64,000 nucleotides of DNA from Undaria pinnatifida. Taxonomy: Eukaryota; Sar; Phaeophyceae; Laminariales; Alariaceae. The position numbers were made by a program, and so were the translations under genes. The stretch is taken from positions 7,279,074-7,343,073 of the forward strand of contig JABAKD010000014.1 of assembly GCA_012845835.1 (NCBI GenBank), written 5' to 3'. How positions within the stretch are numbered: the stretch's first letter is position 1; each line of letters begins with the position of its first letter. Positions 48,401 through 60,400 of this stretch are shown here, piece after piece. Under the pieces are notes generated by a model. It worked only from the letters and a program-made list of their open reading frames with translations. It ran no database searches and had not been told where the DNA came from.

Positions 48401-51400
48401 CGAGCTGCACCCTTAGCTTCATGTTCGCGTAGCCTCCAGGCACGATGGCGTTCATGGAAGGGAGAGAGTTGAACTCAATGGCGTTACGGCAGGCCCTGAA
48501 CACGGCGAGGTCCCCTTAGCGCAAGATAAAGGTTTCAGCGACGAGGTTTTGCGTGGGAGGGCGGGGGGGGGGGGGGGGGGGGGGGGGGGATGGCAGGGGA
48601 GGGGGCGGGGCGGGGAGATGCAGAGGAAGGAGGGGGCGTAGCAGCTTAATGGGGGGGGGGGGGATGGGATGGGAGAGGGGGGCGGGGAAAGGGGAGAGGG
48701 ATGCGAGCGATGCGCGAATACATTGAGGGCTTGGTTCGGGGCGCCATAAAGTTAACAAATTGGTGTATCCACTTTTACTGCACGGGTATTACTAAGTTAT
48801 TGCCTGGTAAGTATTACTACTAACAGCAGTATCCCCTTTGGGGCCCAACGACACAAATCAAGAAAAACAGAAACTTAGAGGGAGGGACAGGGCGATACGC
48901 GAAACCGCACCCGTGTTAACGCTGTTGCTGCCATTTCTGCCATCATAGCGATACATACCTGACGCAGGCCTTGGTGGCGTCTTGGCCGTGTTGGTCGTTG
49001 CCGAAGCCGACTTCTACGAACAGCACCTTCGACATGCCGCTGCCGCCGCCGCTGCCACCACCACCACCATCATGGCTAGAGCCGGCCTGACGTTACACCA
49101 ATACGGCAGTTGTATGATATCATATGCTACTGCTGCAGCATGATTAGCTCCTTTCGTAGGACTTGAGAGGGCTGCTTGAGGTAGGGGATAGGGGATGTGG
49201 TATACCTCGTCATATGCGGTAGCTCTTACGCAACACAACAGCAACAAGCAGCACGTACTATATACATTCGTAGAGCATTAATAGCACAGAACACGCCCTA
49301 CCACAACACTGACCACATTTGGTGGTGTTTCCAGGTGTTTTTCGTGTTTTGTTCTCCCCCCCCCCTCTGTGCTCCTTTTCCTTCCCTTCCATTTTTCCTT
49401 TATTCGCTCTCTATTTTGTTCTCCTTTCTTTCTTCCTCGAGAAGTCTGCTGTGCAGGGCTGTTTCTGTTTCGCCCTCAGACCCATGCCACTACGTCGTAC
49501 AGCAGTTGTCTTGTAGTTTGTGGCCGCAGAGCTTCCCGGATCATGCTTTCTCTCCCATCTTTCTTGTTTGGTGGAAATGACATATTACGGATTCACATGC
49601 CTGAAAGTCATGGAGGGAAGAAGAGCCATAGCCCCGCCTGTTTGGAGCAGCGCTGACTAGTAAAGGGATTGCAACCCTTAAGTACTGTGGTAGATCCGAG
49701 GTCCCGCCAGATGGACTTCGGATTGTGCTTTTATCATTTTATAAAAATATTTCAAGGACGTCAGCCGTGAGTTCGATTAATTTCGGGTCAATACTTATAT
49801 TTGCAAGCTGCGTTGTTGGTACTTGTAATATACTATGTGGGTGAGTTTTTTCCTAATGGGAGGGGTCATATTCCTTTTTAAAAAAAAACAAACACATACG
49901 ATATATATACATATTTTGTTATTCTCCACTATAATGGTTGGCGTTGGTACATGAAAAAAAAATTAAGGACGTCAGCCGTGAGTTCGACGAATTTCGGGTC
50001 AATACTCATCTTTGCGAGCTGCGTTTTTGGTACTTGTAATATACTATGTGGGTGAGTTTTTTTTTATATTAATATTTATTTTAAAACGGTCCTTATATTT
50101 ATGAATGTACTGGTAAAAACAGCAGAGAAGAGCAAGCGCACCACCAGCGAGGGGCGAGTACCGGCTCTTCGTGTCTTGTCTTTTTCTTTTCTTTTCTTTC
50201 CTTTTTCGTTTTTTTTTCTAATTCGCTCTCTTCCCTTTTCTTTCCTTTCCTTTACCTTCTTTTCTTTTCTTTGTTTCTTTTCTCCAATTGACTTGCGTCT
50301 GTCGTGCGTATGCGTAGTGATACATACTACGTGTAATATATACCGTGGCCGTCTTTCTTGGGTGGCAAGCAGTAACGTCGGTTTCTCCAGGCGTGAGTAA
50401 TGAGACGTATGCACCGGTATGGACCTGGCACATCGTAGATTGACTCCCGATTTCACTTTTATATGTTTCTGGTGGAGACATGAATTGCGTCAGCTGTGAT
50501 ACATGCGAGCACCACCTTGGGTTGTTTGTGTTTTTCCCTGGGGTATTCCTCAGCTCCTGAGTGACTGGAGCCTGTCCTGTGACCACGAACTTGAATATGC
50601 GAGTTAATGTGAGAACAGCAACAACAACAACAACCGGCATGCTCGAACCCGAAATAGAGCAAAGCCACGTGACAAGGCATAAGCAGCAGACGCAGCAACA
50701 ACGCAAAGGACACCGGGATGGAAGGGCCCTCACCATGACTGTCGCCGTCGTTGACATGTATGCTTTGTTTTTTCTCCACTATAATGGTTGGTGTTGGTAT
50801 TTTTACTTTAGGTGGGGAATTTTGAGCTAGATCTAACGTCATAGTCTAGTTATTTTATAAATTTATTACTGTAGTTTCCACTATACTGCTCTATCATATA
50901 GACAATATGGTAGGTGGTTTATTTTGTTTTTTCTCCGCTTTAATATCGGAAGGAGTACGAATATAGAGTATTACTAGTCATGTAACATGATAATATTAAT
51001 GCGGCATTCGAGAATAAAAGTCGGCTACTCCCCCCCCCCCCCAAAAAAAAAAGAAAAAGAAGAAGAAAAAAAACTCTGTGGGACACGAACCCACGGTTCC
51101 AAATTGATACGCTGTCACTCTAACAGTATATAAAAATATTTTCAGGACGTCAGCCGTGCGTTCGACGAATTTCGGGTCAATACTCACTTTTTCAAGCTGC
51201 TTGTTGGTACTTGTGGGTCAAGTTTTTCCTTAATGGGAGGGGTCCTATTCTTTTGTTGAAAAAATGTTTTTCTCCACTATAATGATTGGTGTTGGTATTT
51301 TTACTTTAGGTGGTGAATTTTGAACTAGATCTAACATAATCTATTTTGTAATACTATTTCTGTAGTTACCACTATACTGCTCTATCATATGTACGGTATT

Positions 51401-54400
51401 AATAGATGGTTTGCGGATGTATGGCTTGGTCAGGGTTGTTGGGGAATTGTGGTTAAGTGCGTAGGTAAGTTTTCGCTACCTGGGGGTGGTCTTATTTTGT
51501 TTTTTGCACTGTAATGGCGGGTTTTGGTAGCATAGTAGTGATGCACGAAGTGATGTAATAAATATCATGTAAAAGCCCCACCCTGAAAAAAAAACAAAAA
51601 AACTTCTGTGAGGCTCGAACCCACGTTCCCAAGTTGACACGCTGTCACCCTCACACTTTAACTACAGACACATTTACGCGTCAAGGCAAATTGTGTTTTT
51701 ATAAATATGTAAGAATGTCGGAACAATCTGGAGTTTGGCGGAGCGAACAGGACACATCGGAGAACCGGGTGGCATAGGGGGGGGTGGTTCCAGGGGGAGG
51801 ATTTGCGGGAAAATAGGAGGACCTCAACAGCAACAACGTAGCACAGCAGCAGCACAGCAGCAGCGAGTATCGGACACAACAACCGGTAGAGGAAGGAAGT
51901 AGCGCCCACGCAGCAGCGCAAGCAGCAGGAGTAGCAGTAGGGAGAAGACCGTCGGCAGGAGCACAGGGGTAGAGAGGCGGCACGGGGAGACACCAATCGC
52001 AATCTATCGGAGACGAATTAAGGCTGGGAGAGAGGTGTACGAACACATGTCATCGTCACAGGAACGTGAAGCAGGCTTCCAGGCGAAGATCAGAAAGCTG
52101 CGGAAGGAGCTGGACGAGACGGAGTGCATGAGGAAGGAAGGACTGGAGAGGAGGGAAAAAGCAAGGAGAGCGAAGGGGAGCGTCGACGACGTGCGGGAGA
52201 TACGAAAGCCGGGGACCAGACAGCAGGCTCCCAGAAGGAGGGTAACGGTGGGAACCAACTTCCTGAAGAACTGGGAAAGGAGAGAGACGAGGGTGAAAGT
52301 AGAAGGGCGGAAGAGAGGTGGAAAGCAATATTTGAGGGCGAGGTCGAAAAGGAGGTTGGTAGAAGGATGCGCGCGAGAGAAACGAGTGAGGACAAGACCG
52401 ACGAAATGGACGAACTTGCAAGTAACCCACAACAGCAGGAGCGGCACAAAGAGCCGAGGAGGCAAGATCGGCACGACCAGCCGGAGGAACGGAGAAACAT
52501 GGGCCACCTTCGCGAACGCAAGGGGGTTTCACATGACACGGACGCCGGGGAGGGTAGGGAAAGAACGAGACAAATTTTACTCTCAAAGAATGCCGCTGAA
52601 CGACGGATCGAAAGCCAAGAGGTGGGGAGATGGGAAGCAGGAGGCAGGGGCCCGCAAATAGAACCCACGAGAACGGCTACTGGAGGCAGATGAGACAGGA
52701 ACACGGGGAAGGGTGGGAAGGAAGGGGTGGAGGTCCGATTACAGAACCTACAGCCGAGAGCGGCTATTGGGGAGGTAGGAGGGGAGGACCGGAACAGGGA
52801 GGGTGGATACAAGAGGGGAAAGGGAAACGCTAGCACAGGGATAGGACAGCAGAGAAAGGCTGGTGGTTCAGTGACGAAAAGGGTAGAGGCGCACGGACGG
52901 GGCAACTGGCCGAAGACGGCTACTGGGGGACGACAAGAGGAAGGGTCAATGGGAGGCGAGGATGGGAGGACAAGGAGGCGGCACCGGGTGGGAAAGACGA
53001 GAAAGGTTTGGGGGCGAAGGGTGGAAGTAGGGAGAAAGGGGAGCGGACAGGGGCACAGGGCCCAGCAGTTACTTCAGGGAGCCGGAACCATCATCATGGG
53101 CGCAGTTGATGGACATGGGGATGGTCATGTGGGGGGTAATCAGGGCAGACGGGGGAGTACCGCCATGGGGTTCGGTGAAGGAACGGGCGATGTCTTTGCT
53201 GTGCAGTGGGCGGTTCTTTATGAACCGGAAAGGAGAAGGGGACCTGATGCGTTTTTCCGACCTGGACATGACCATGTATTCGAGGACAGAGAAGTCGGGG
53301 AAGCGCCGGAGTGAGGGGGGGGCAGCCTTGCCAGACAGGGTGGATGCTACTCTGGGTGTGATTCTGTACATGGCGAGGCTCGCGACGGACGTGCACACGA
53401 AGATGGGGCGGGAATCGTTGGGACGGGTGGAGAATCAATGGGGAAACCATTCCACAGCATAAAGGAAGGGGTAAAACATTTTTCCGTGACGAACAGGAGG
53501 GTGGTAGAGTCGGAGTACTTTCAGGATGAGTTCGTGACGCGGTTCAATATGGACCTAGCGGAGTTCGGGGAAGAGGTGCGGACGCAAGCGCCGAGGCTGA
53601 AGCGGAGGGGGAACACGTGGCCGACGGTGGAAGAGGCCGGGCCCCTACCAGTCCCGGAGTTTAAAGCAACGCAGGCGTGGCTGGAAGTGGCGCCGCTATA
53701 CATGAAAAAGGGCGGTGAGTGGAGGGCTGGGGAAGGGAGAAAGGGGGGGGGGAGGGGTACGAAGAGGGCAACCGGCGGGGGGAAGAGGGGCGGGGGGGGG
53801 AAGGGGTGTAGCAGGAAAACGCAAAGGTGAAGAAAGGAAGGAGGGGGGGGGAAGCAGGGAGTGCTACTTCTTCAAGAGCGGCAAGCCTTGCCCGTACATG
53901 GAAAAGTGGGGGGATTGCAAGTTCGAACACGGGGGCGAGAAGGGAGGGAAAGATGAGCGAATGGGGGGGGGGATGGGGTGAGAAGCGGGCAGCCCCGCGG
54001 AGGGAGGGGGGGGAGAAGAAGGGCAAGAAGGACGAATGAAGGTACGGGCCCTGCCAGAGCGCAGGGCCAGCCACGGACGAACGGGGACCGGGGGGCGAAT
54101 GCAAGCACAGAGAGGGCCACCGGGCGGACCAGAAAGGCTGGGAGACCAACATCACCGGGGGGCCGACACCGGGATCGGTCAGACCCATCAATTCAGGTGA
54201 AAAAAATAAGGGGCTCGAACGGGGGGAGGAGGTAGGGGTGGGGAACCAGAGAGGAACAGGAACAGAAGGGGGGAGAATAAGGAAAGGAAAGGGGGAGGCA
54301 ATAAGATATGAAGAGGATAAAGGAACACGGGGGGGGATAGGGCGCGCGAGCGGAAGGGAGGAAGAAGGGTACGGAAAAGGAATCGTACAGGAACAGGAAG

Positions 54401-57400
54401 GAGGAGCTAGTGGTATCGAGGCAGAAAGGCCGCGAGTAAGAAGTACCGAGCTGGGAAAAGGGGGGAACGACGGCGGCCAGGCCGCGAGCTCAAACAAACG
54501 GGGGGTGCGCGGCAAACGGGCCGTGAAAATGGGGGGGGGGGGTGTACGGCAACGAGACCGTTCACGACCCGGCCGGGGGGGAGCGCGGCAACGGGGCCGC
54601 GCAAAGAAATGGGGGGGGGGGTGTGCGGCAACGGGGCCGCACACACTCAGGTCGGGAAGGAACGCGGTGACGGGGCCGCGCAGAGCGACGGCGGCCAGGC
54701 CGCGGGTTTAAACAAATGGGGGGTGCGAGGCAAAGTGGCCACGCAAAGGGTTGGGGGGGGGGGGGTGCGGTAACGGGACCGTACACGACCCGGCCGGGGG
54801 GAAGCGCGGCAATGGGGCCGCGCAAATAAATGGGGTGTGTGTGTGCAGCAACAGGTCCGCACACGACGATCAGGCCGGGAGGGGCCGCGCAAAACGACGG
54901 CGGCCAGGCCGCGGGCTCAAACAAACGGGGGGTGCGAGGCACAGGGGCCGCGCAAAAAGGGGGGGGGGCTGTACGGCAACGAGATCGTACACGACCGGGC
55001 CGGGCGGGAGCGCGGCAATGGGACCGCGCAAAGAAATGGAGGGGCGGTGTGCGGCAACGGGGCAGCACACGATCAGGTCGGGAGGGAACGCGGCATCGGG
55101 GCCGTGCAGAGCGACGGCGGCCAGGCCGCGGGCTCGAACAAACGGGGGGTGCGCGACAAAGGGGTCGCGCAAAAGGGGGGGGGGGGTGTACGGCAACGAG
55201 ACCGTACACGACCCGGCCGGGGGGAAGCGCGGCAACGGGGCCGCGCAAAAAAATGGGGGGGGAGGGCGCGGCAACGGGGTCGCACACGTTCAGGCCGGGG
55301 GGGAACGCGGCAACGCGGCAACGGGGCCGCGAAAAGAAAGGGGGCGGGAGTGGGCGGCGATGGGGCCGTACATGACCAAGGGGGGGGGGAACGCGGCAAC
55401 GGGGCCGCGCGGGGAAAAGGGGGGGGGGGGGGGCGGCAACGCGGCCGTACAAAACCAGGCGGGGGGGGAACGCGGCGACGGGGCCGCGCAAATGAAAAGG
55501 GGGGGAGCGGGCGACAACGGGGCCGCACACGCTCAGAAACGGGGAGCTTTCGGTAACGGGTCCGGAGGAGTGGGGCGTTGAGAAGGAGCTACCCACGGGG
55601 GGGGGAGGACAGAGCGTAGCCACGGGGCTGCGCACGAGTTCAAGGGCGAGGAACGGGAGGCGGTCCTGAGTTGGAGGAGCGCAATGGGGCGCCTGGGGCA
55701 GACAGGGGAAGATGCAGACGAAAAGGATCGACTGCTAGGAGTCGTGGCTAGGTTGGGAGAAGAGATGCTACTAAGGAAAGGAGGGGACGTAGGGAAGGTG
55801 GTGTGGGCGTTAGGTCGAGAGCTGCTCGCACCACATATTGACGTAGAGCGCGTGAAGATTTTTTTTCGGGAAACGACACAAGGTCGACCAGTTCGCACTG
55901 CTGGAACAGATAGCGAGGGTAGGCGTGCCGGTGGATGTGGGCCCAGGAGGTAATCTCGAGCGGGAACTGGCATACGGGAACCATAGCAGCGCCAGGAAAC
56001 ACGTGGCCGACGTGTGGGAGAACGCAGTGGAAGACGTCAAGAAAGGGCGAGCGATCGTGATGCCGGTGAGAGTAGCGCGGAGCGTGCAAGGTTTGCGGAT
56101 AAATCCAGTGGGGGTGGTGGAAGAAAAAGGTAAGATGAGGATAGTCCATGATTCGACGTTCAGCAGCGAACCGGAGCTACCCGGGGGGGTGGGGGGGGGG
56201 GGCGGTTAACGAGACGACGTATTGGGACCAGATTCCAGAATGCCACCTGGCGGGCGTGATGGGCCAAATTATCAAGAGGGTGTTGGGGCTGCGGGACAAT
56301 TTCGGGACAGGTAAAAGGATTCTGATACAGAGGATGGACGTGAAGAGCGTCTTTCGCCAGGTGGGAGTGGATCCAGCAGGGGCAGCAAACTTCGGGTACG
56401 TGCTGGGAGGGTATTTGTTTATCGACTTGCGGTTGCAGTTCGGATGGAGGGGGAGCCCAGGGTGGTGGGGAGTGATCGCCAGCGTGATCCAGCAGGCACA
56501 GGGGCAGACGACAAAGGCATCGGCGACGATCCTAGCCGCCGGCAAGGAGGCCACAGCGCACGTTAAAGTCGCGGGGCATACGGGAGTAGCGGTAGAGCCG
56601 CTGCCGCGGGGCTGCATGGTCGAGGAGGTGGAAGGGGAAGGGGAGGAGGACCCCGCGTGGGTAGTTTCTCCATGGATGATGCCGTTTCGGTGAAAGTGCA
56701 GTGGGAAGCAGGCGAGGGGGGGTGCCTAGTGCTGTCGCAGGCACTGGCGTCGAATCACCACCAGGCGATGGGAGAAAGGGCAGTGGGAGAGGGGCCTCTG
56801 CTGTCACATAAGAAGGTGACGGATTGGGCCCCCCGGCAGGAGGTACTGGGTTTTGACTTAGACACGGAGAGAATGACGATATCCTTACCGGGAAGGAAGA
56901 TCAATGAGCTACGGGAGATGCTCCAGGAGTGGCCCGAGGAGAGGAGCAAGGCAACTGTACGGGAGGTCCTCGTGCTGGCAGGCAAACTGCACCACGTGGC
57001 GTACGTGATCAGACCAGGGCGGTATTTCGTGCGGCGGCTTCTGCAGCTGAGCAAGCTGCATATGAGTGGGCAGGAGAAAAGGGGGGGGGGGGGGGCCTGG
57101 GGAAAGGACAGGAAGAAGGCAGAGGAAGGGAGGGTGTTATATCTGACGGAAGAGTTCATGGCGGACGTGGAGTGGTGGAGATGGTGCATGACGGAGGGCT
57201 TGGCCGCACAAGCTAAGGAGTTGGCGGCACTGTTCTTCCGATTCGTGAAACAGCCCCATAAAAGGACCTGGTTTTCCGACGCATCATTCGAGGCAGTAGC
57301 GGGGCTATGCCTGGAGACGGGGGTGTATTGGAGGTACAACCTGACCGAAGAGAGAGCGAGAACGGTCAGGAGCGGGAGAAGGGACCACGTGAACAGGCTG

Positions 57401-60400
57401 ACCATCAATGTTCTGGAGCTGCTCGGGATGGTGATGACGGCATTCGTGATGATCGTGATCAGGAAGGATAGGCCGGGGAGGGTGGGAGAGCCAGTACTGA
57501 TGAGGGGGAATACCTCGTCAGCGTTTCAGTTGGTGAGGAATTGCAAGGGGGGGAAAGGGGAAGTGAGATCGGGAGGGATGATGAGAATTTTGGGGGTGTT
57601 GGAGCAGATAGGGGGGTGGTGCTTCCAGGCGAAGCACGTGCGGGGGGTGGAGATCGGGTTAGCAGACGGGATAACAGGTGGAAAGAAGACGAAATCCAAT
57701 CGAGGCTGACCAAAGAATGCCCCGCCGTCCCGTGGCAGGCCCAGGAGCTTGGACCGGAAGGACGGGGATGTGTTCGGTGATTTTGCACGAGGCTATAGAC
57801 TTGGGCGGGTTGCGAAGTCGACTAGAAATACTCATGTGCAAGGTTGGAGAAAGTGGGTGAGTTGGAGGATGATGAGGGTGAAAGGGAACTGGCTAGGGAA
57901 GGAACTAGGCGAGTGGGAGCTGGTGGAGGAGCTGACAGAGTTTATGGCCCCCTGCTGCGCGAAAAGGAAGAATAAGGAGGCGACCGTGGCAGGGAAGTTG
58001 ATGGCGGTTGACTATTATCACGAGCAGTGGGGGGGGCTGTCTCTGCCGCTGCAGCACTTCAGGATTCAGGCAGTGAAGAAAGGAATCAGGAGGGCGCATG
58101 CGGAGGCGGGGAACCAGGCACGGGTAAGGAGGCCGCTGACGTGGGAGATGATCAGAGTGATGGAGGAGAGTACCGGCGCGTGGGGGGTAGGGGGGAGGAT
58201 CGTGTGGATCGGGCTGGCACTGACGTACTGCTGCTGAGGGCCTCGGAACTGTTCGCGGAGGAAGGAGGAAAGGTGCAAGAGGTTTACTGCTTGAGAAGGG
58301 GAGATGTGGCCTTCTTCGAGAAAGGGGTGCAGCTAGGACCGGGAAGGAGGGAAGCCGCGGATACGGTGGAGATCCGTTCCAAGGGGGAAAAGGGAGACCA
58401 GGGGAGAAAAAGCGCGGTAGCCGTGAGAACAAAAGGACCCGGGGGGGTCAGGGGAGGGCCGGTAGGGAACGTAGTGGACCTGATGGTAGAGCTAGTATGC
58501 TACTATGGGAAGACGGTTCCGGGGGAGAACGCCCCGTTGATGACATACAGGAGCGGGGGAAGATGGAAGGTGTGAACGAAAGGGCAAGCGACGTTTTGCT
58601 TAAGGAGCGGGCTGGAGAGAGTGGGGAGGAAATGGAAGGAGCAAGGGAGGGGGGCAGTGGGAGAGCTGGTTCCAGGGGAATTCGCGCTGCACTCGGGAAG
58701 GATAGGGGGAGCGACAAGGCTGGCGGAGATGGGAGCACAGCCGTGGGTGATCCAGAGAGAAGGAAGGTGCGCGTCGCAGGCATTCATGGGGTACGTGAGA
58801 TCCAATATGGAAGACCCCCTTTGGGTGTCAAGGATATTGGTAGGGAGGTCAGGAGCACCGAGCAGACAGCCGGGGCAAGGGACGAGATGGGGGGGGGGCG
58901 AGGGTAGAATAGGGTAGGAGCGGGCGTAGAACGCGGCTTCCGAATGGGCTTCTGGTTGTTGAGGTTATCTGTCGAAGAAGGGGGCAGGTCAGCCGCGTAC
59001 AATAGCCGGGAGAGGGAGCGGGGGAGGGGGAGGGGGGCAAGGAAAACTGGACGAGGGTGAGCCGTCAGTTTCCACGCCCCCCCACCCTCCCCCCGCGGGG
59101 AACACCATGATACTAATGAACACGCATATTTTCGTGAAGAGGAGACCGAAATGTAAGAATGTCGGAACAGTCTGGAGTTTGGCGGAACGAAGAGGAAATG
59201 TCGGAGAACCGGGTAGCATAGGGGGGGGTGGTTCCAGGGGGAGGAATGGTGGGAAAATTGGAGTACCTCAGCAGCAACAACGTAGCACAGCAGCAGCACA
59301 GCAGCAGCGAGTATCGGACACAACAACCGGTAGAGGAAGAAGAAGTAGCGCCCACGCAGCAGCGACAGCAGCAGCAGTAGCAGTAGGGAGAAGACCGTCG
59401 GCAGGAGCATAGGGGTAGAGAGGCGGCACGGGGAGACACCAATCGCAATCTCAAAGACCTATTTCCGCTCTCTCATTATTTCGGTTTAATTCTAGTACGA
59501 AATGTTTTTGTTTACAATAGTAGCTGATCGCAATAAATATTAATCTGCACATGGTGCCATTTATATTACTGAGTCAGGTCATCATGCAAAAATTGCGAAG
59601 TTATCTCCCGGCATGGGGAATACATTATTTTATCACCTGTTAACTACACTGGCTATTTGCACTAGCTGAATGTGAGAACAACAACAACTAGGTTACTGAG
59701 TCAGGTCATATGAAGAGTCGATGAATTGGAAGTACACTCATCATGGAAAGTCGACGAGTTGTGAGCATGGATTGTGAGCCCATGAGTTGTGAGCATGACT
59801 AGTGAGCATCATCAGCATGTTGTGGTATACACATGGTACTTCCCTTGTAGAGGCAGTGCACAGCAGCAGTGTGTATCCAGTCCATCCCGTCCTTCCCGAC
59901 TTGTTATGGTCGCTCCAATATGAATGCTTGTATCTCATCTATGACATGCCATTCTCGTTTTTCTTGGACCGGACTTCTTTTCAGTTATAATATTCACTCG
60001 TATATTAAATTCCTTCACCACCAAATGTTCACGTGTATATTTGCCGCAGATGAAGGAAGTCTTTCAGTTTTTCAGCACGTAACCAGCTTAGCAATGCACT
60101 TGAACATGTCACTAAGGCTCCCTGGTTCCCCTCAGTCACTACCGGACGGTACTGTAGCACAAAAGGCTGAGCTCAAAGCCTTGATTCCGCACACAACGAA
60201 GGTTGAAGCACGGAACCAATACCGACTGAATGTTGTTGTTGTTGTTGTTACATTGACTCGCATAATCAAGTCCGTGGTCACAGGACAGGCTCCAGTCACT
60301 CTGGAGCTGAGGAATACCCCAGAGGAAAACACAAACAACCCAAGGTGGTACTCGCATATATCACAGCTGACGCAATTCATGCCTCCACCAGAAACATACC

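Larger units (their letters stand above)
49731..51706. other. Left arm of the insertion nest in the Lin0512 intron
   Basis: Sequence absent from units 1 and 2, where TTCGGATYG is followed directly by AGCTCATATT or TGCTCATATTGC. It contains three GACGTCAGCCGTG-family pieces (49,738-49,880; 49,952-50,070; 51,128-51,545), an (AAC)n-tailed retroposon (about 50,160-50,640) and two tRNA-like segments (51,073-51,126; 51,604-51,660). No host gene. Confidence 0.55.
51707..59451 (+). mobile_element. Tyrosine-recombinase retrotransposon (DIRS/Ngaro-like), decayed
   Basis: Order: left direct repeat (51,707-52,005), gag-like region with CCCH finger, GC-rich minisatellite, RT-RNase H, tyrosine recombinase, right direct repeat (59,151-59,451). 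RT plus a tyrosine recombinase with no DDE integrase defines the YR retrotransposon order. RT-RH before YR and direct rather than inverted termini fit Ngaro-like elements best. A split repeat (B1-A2-B2) was looked for and not found outside the right repeat, so the 3' end may be missing or the structure may differ. Frames are broken repeatedly, often at G runs. It lies in the same direction as the window, antisense to the Lin0512 gene whose intron it occupies. Confidence 0.88.

Noticed and set aside
52090-52905. Minus-strand 271-aa Ser/Pro-rich ORF
   Set aside because: Antisense shadow of the GA-rich gag region of the retrotransposon.
54562-55635. Minus-strand 357-aa Pro/Arg-rich ORF and plus-strand Gly/Arg-rich ORFs
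   Set aside because: Produced by the stop-poor GC-rich minisatellite, which is open in many frames on both strands.
51707-59451. Classification as an ordinary LTR retrotransposon or as a Crypton
   Set aside because: A tyrosine recombinase (LHSGR box, GYVRSN) follows RT-RNase H and no DDE integrase or protease is seen, against Gypsy/Copia. The presence of RT excludes a Crypton.
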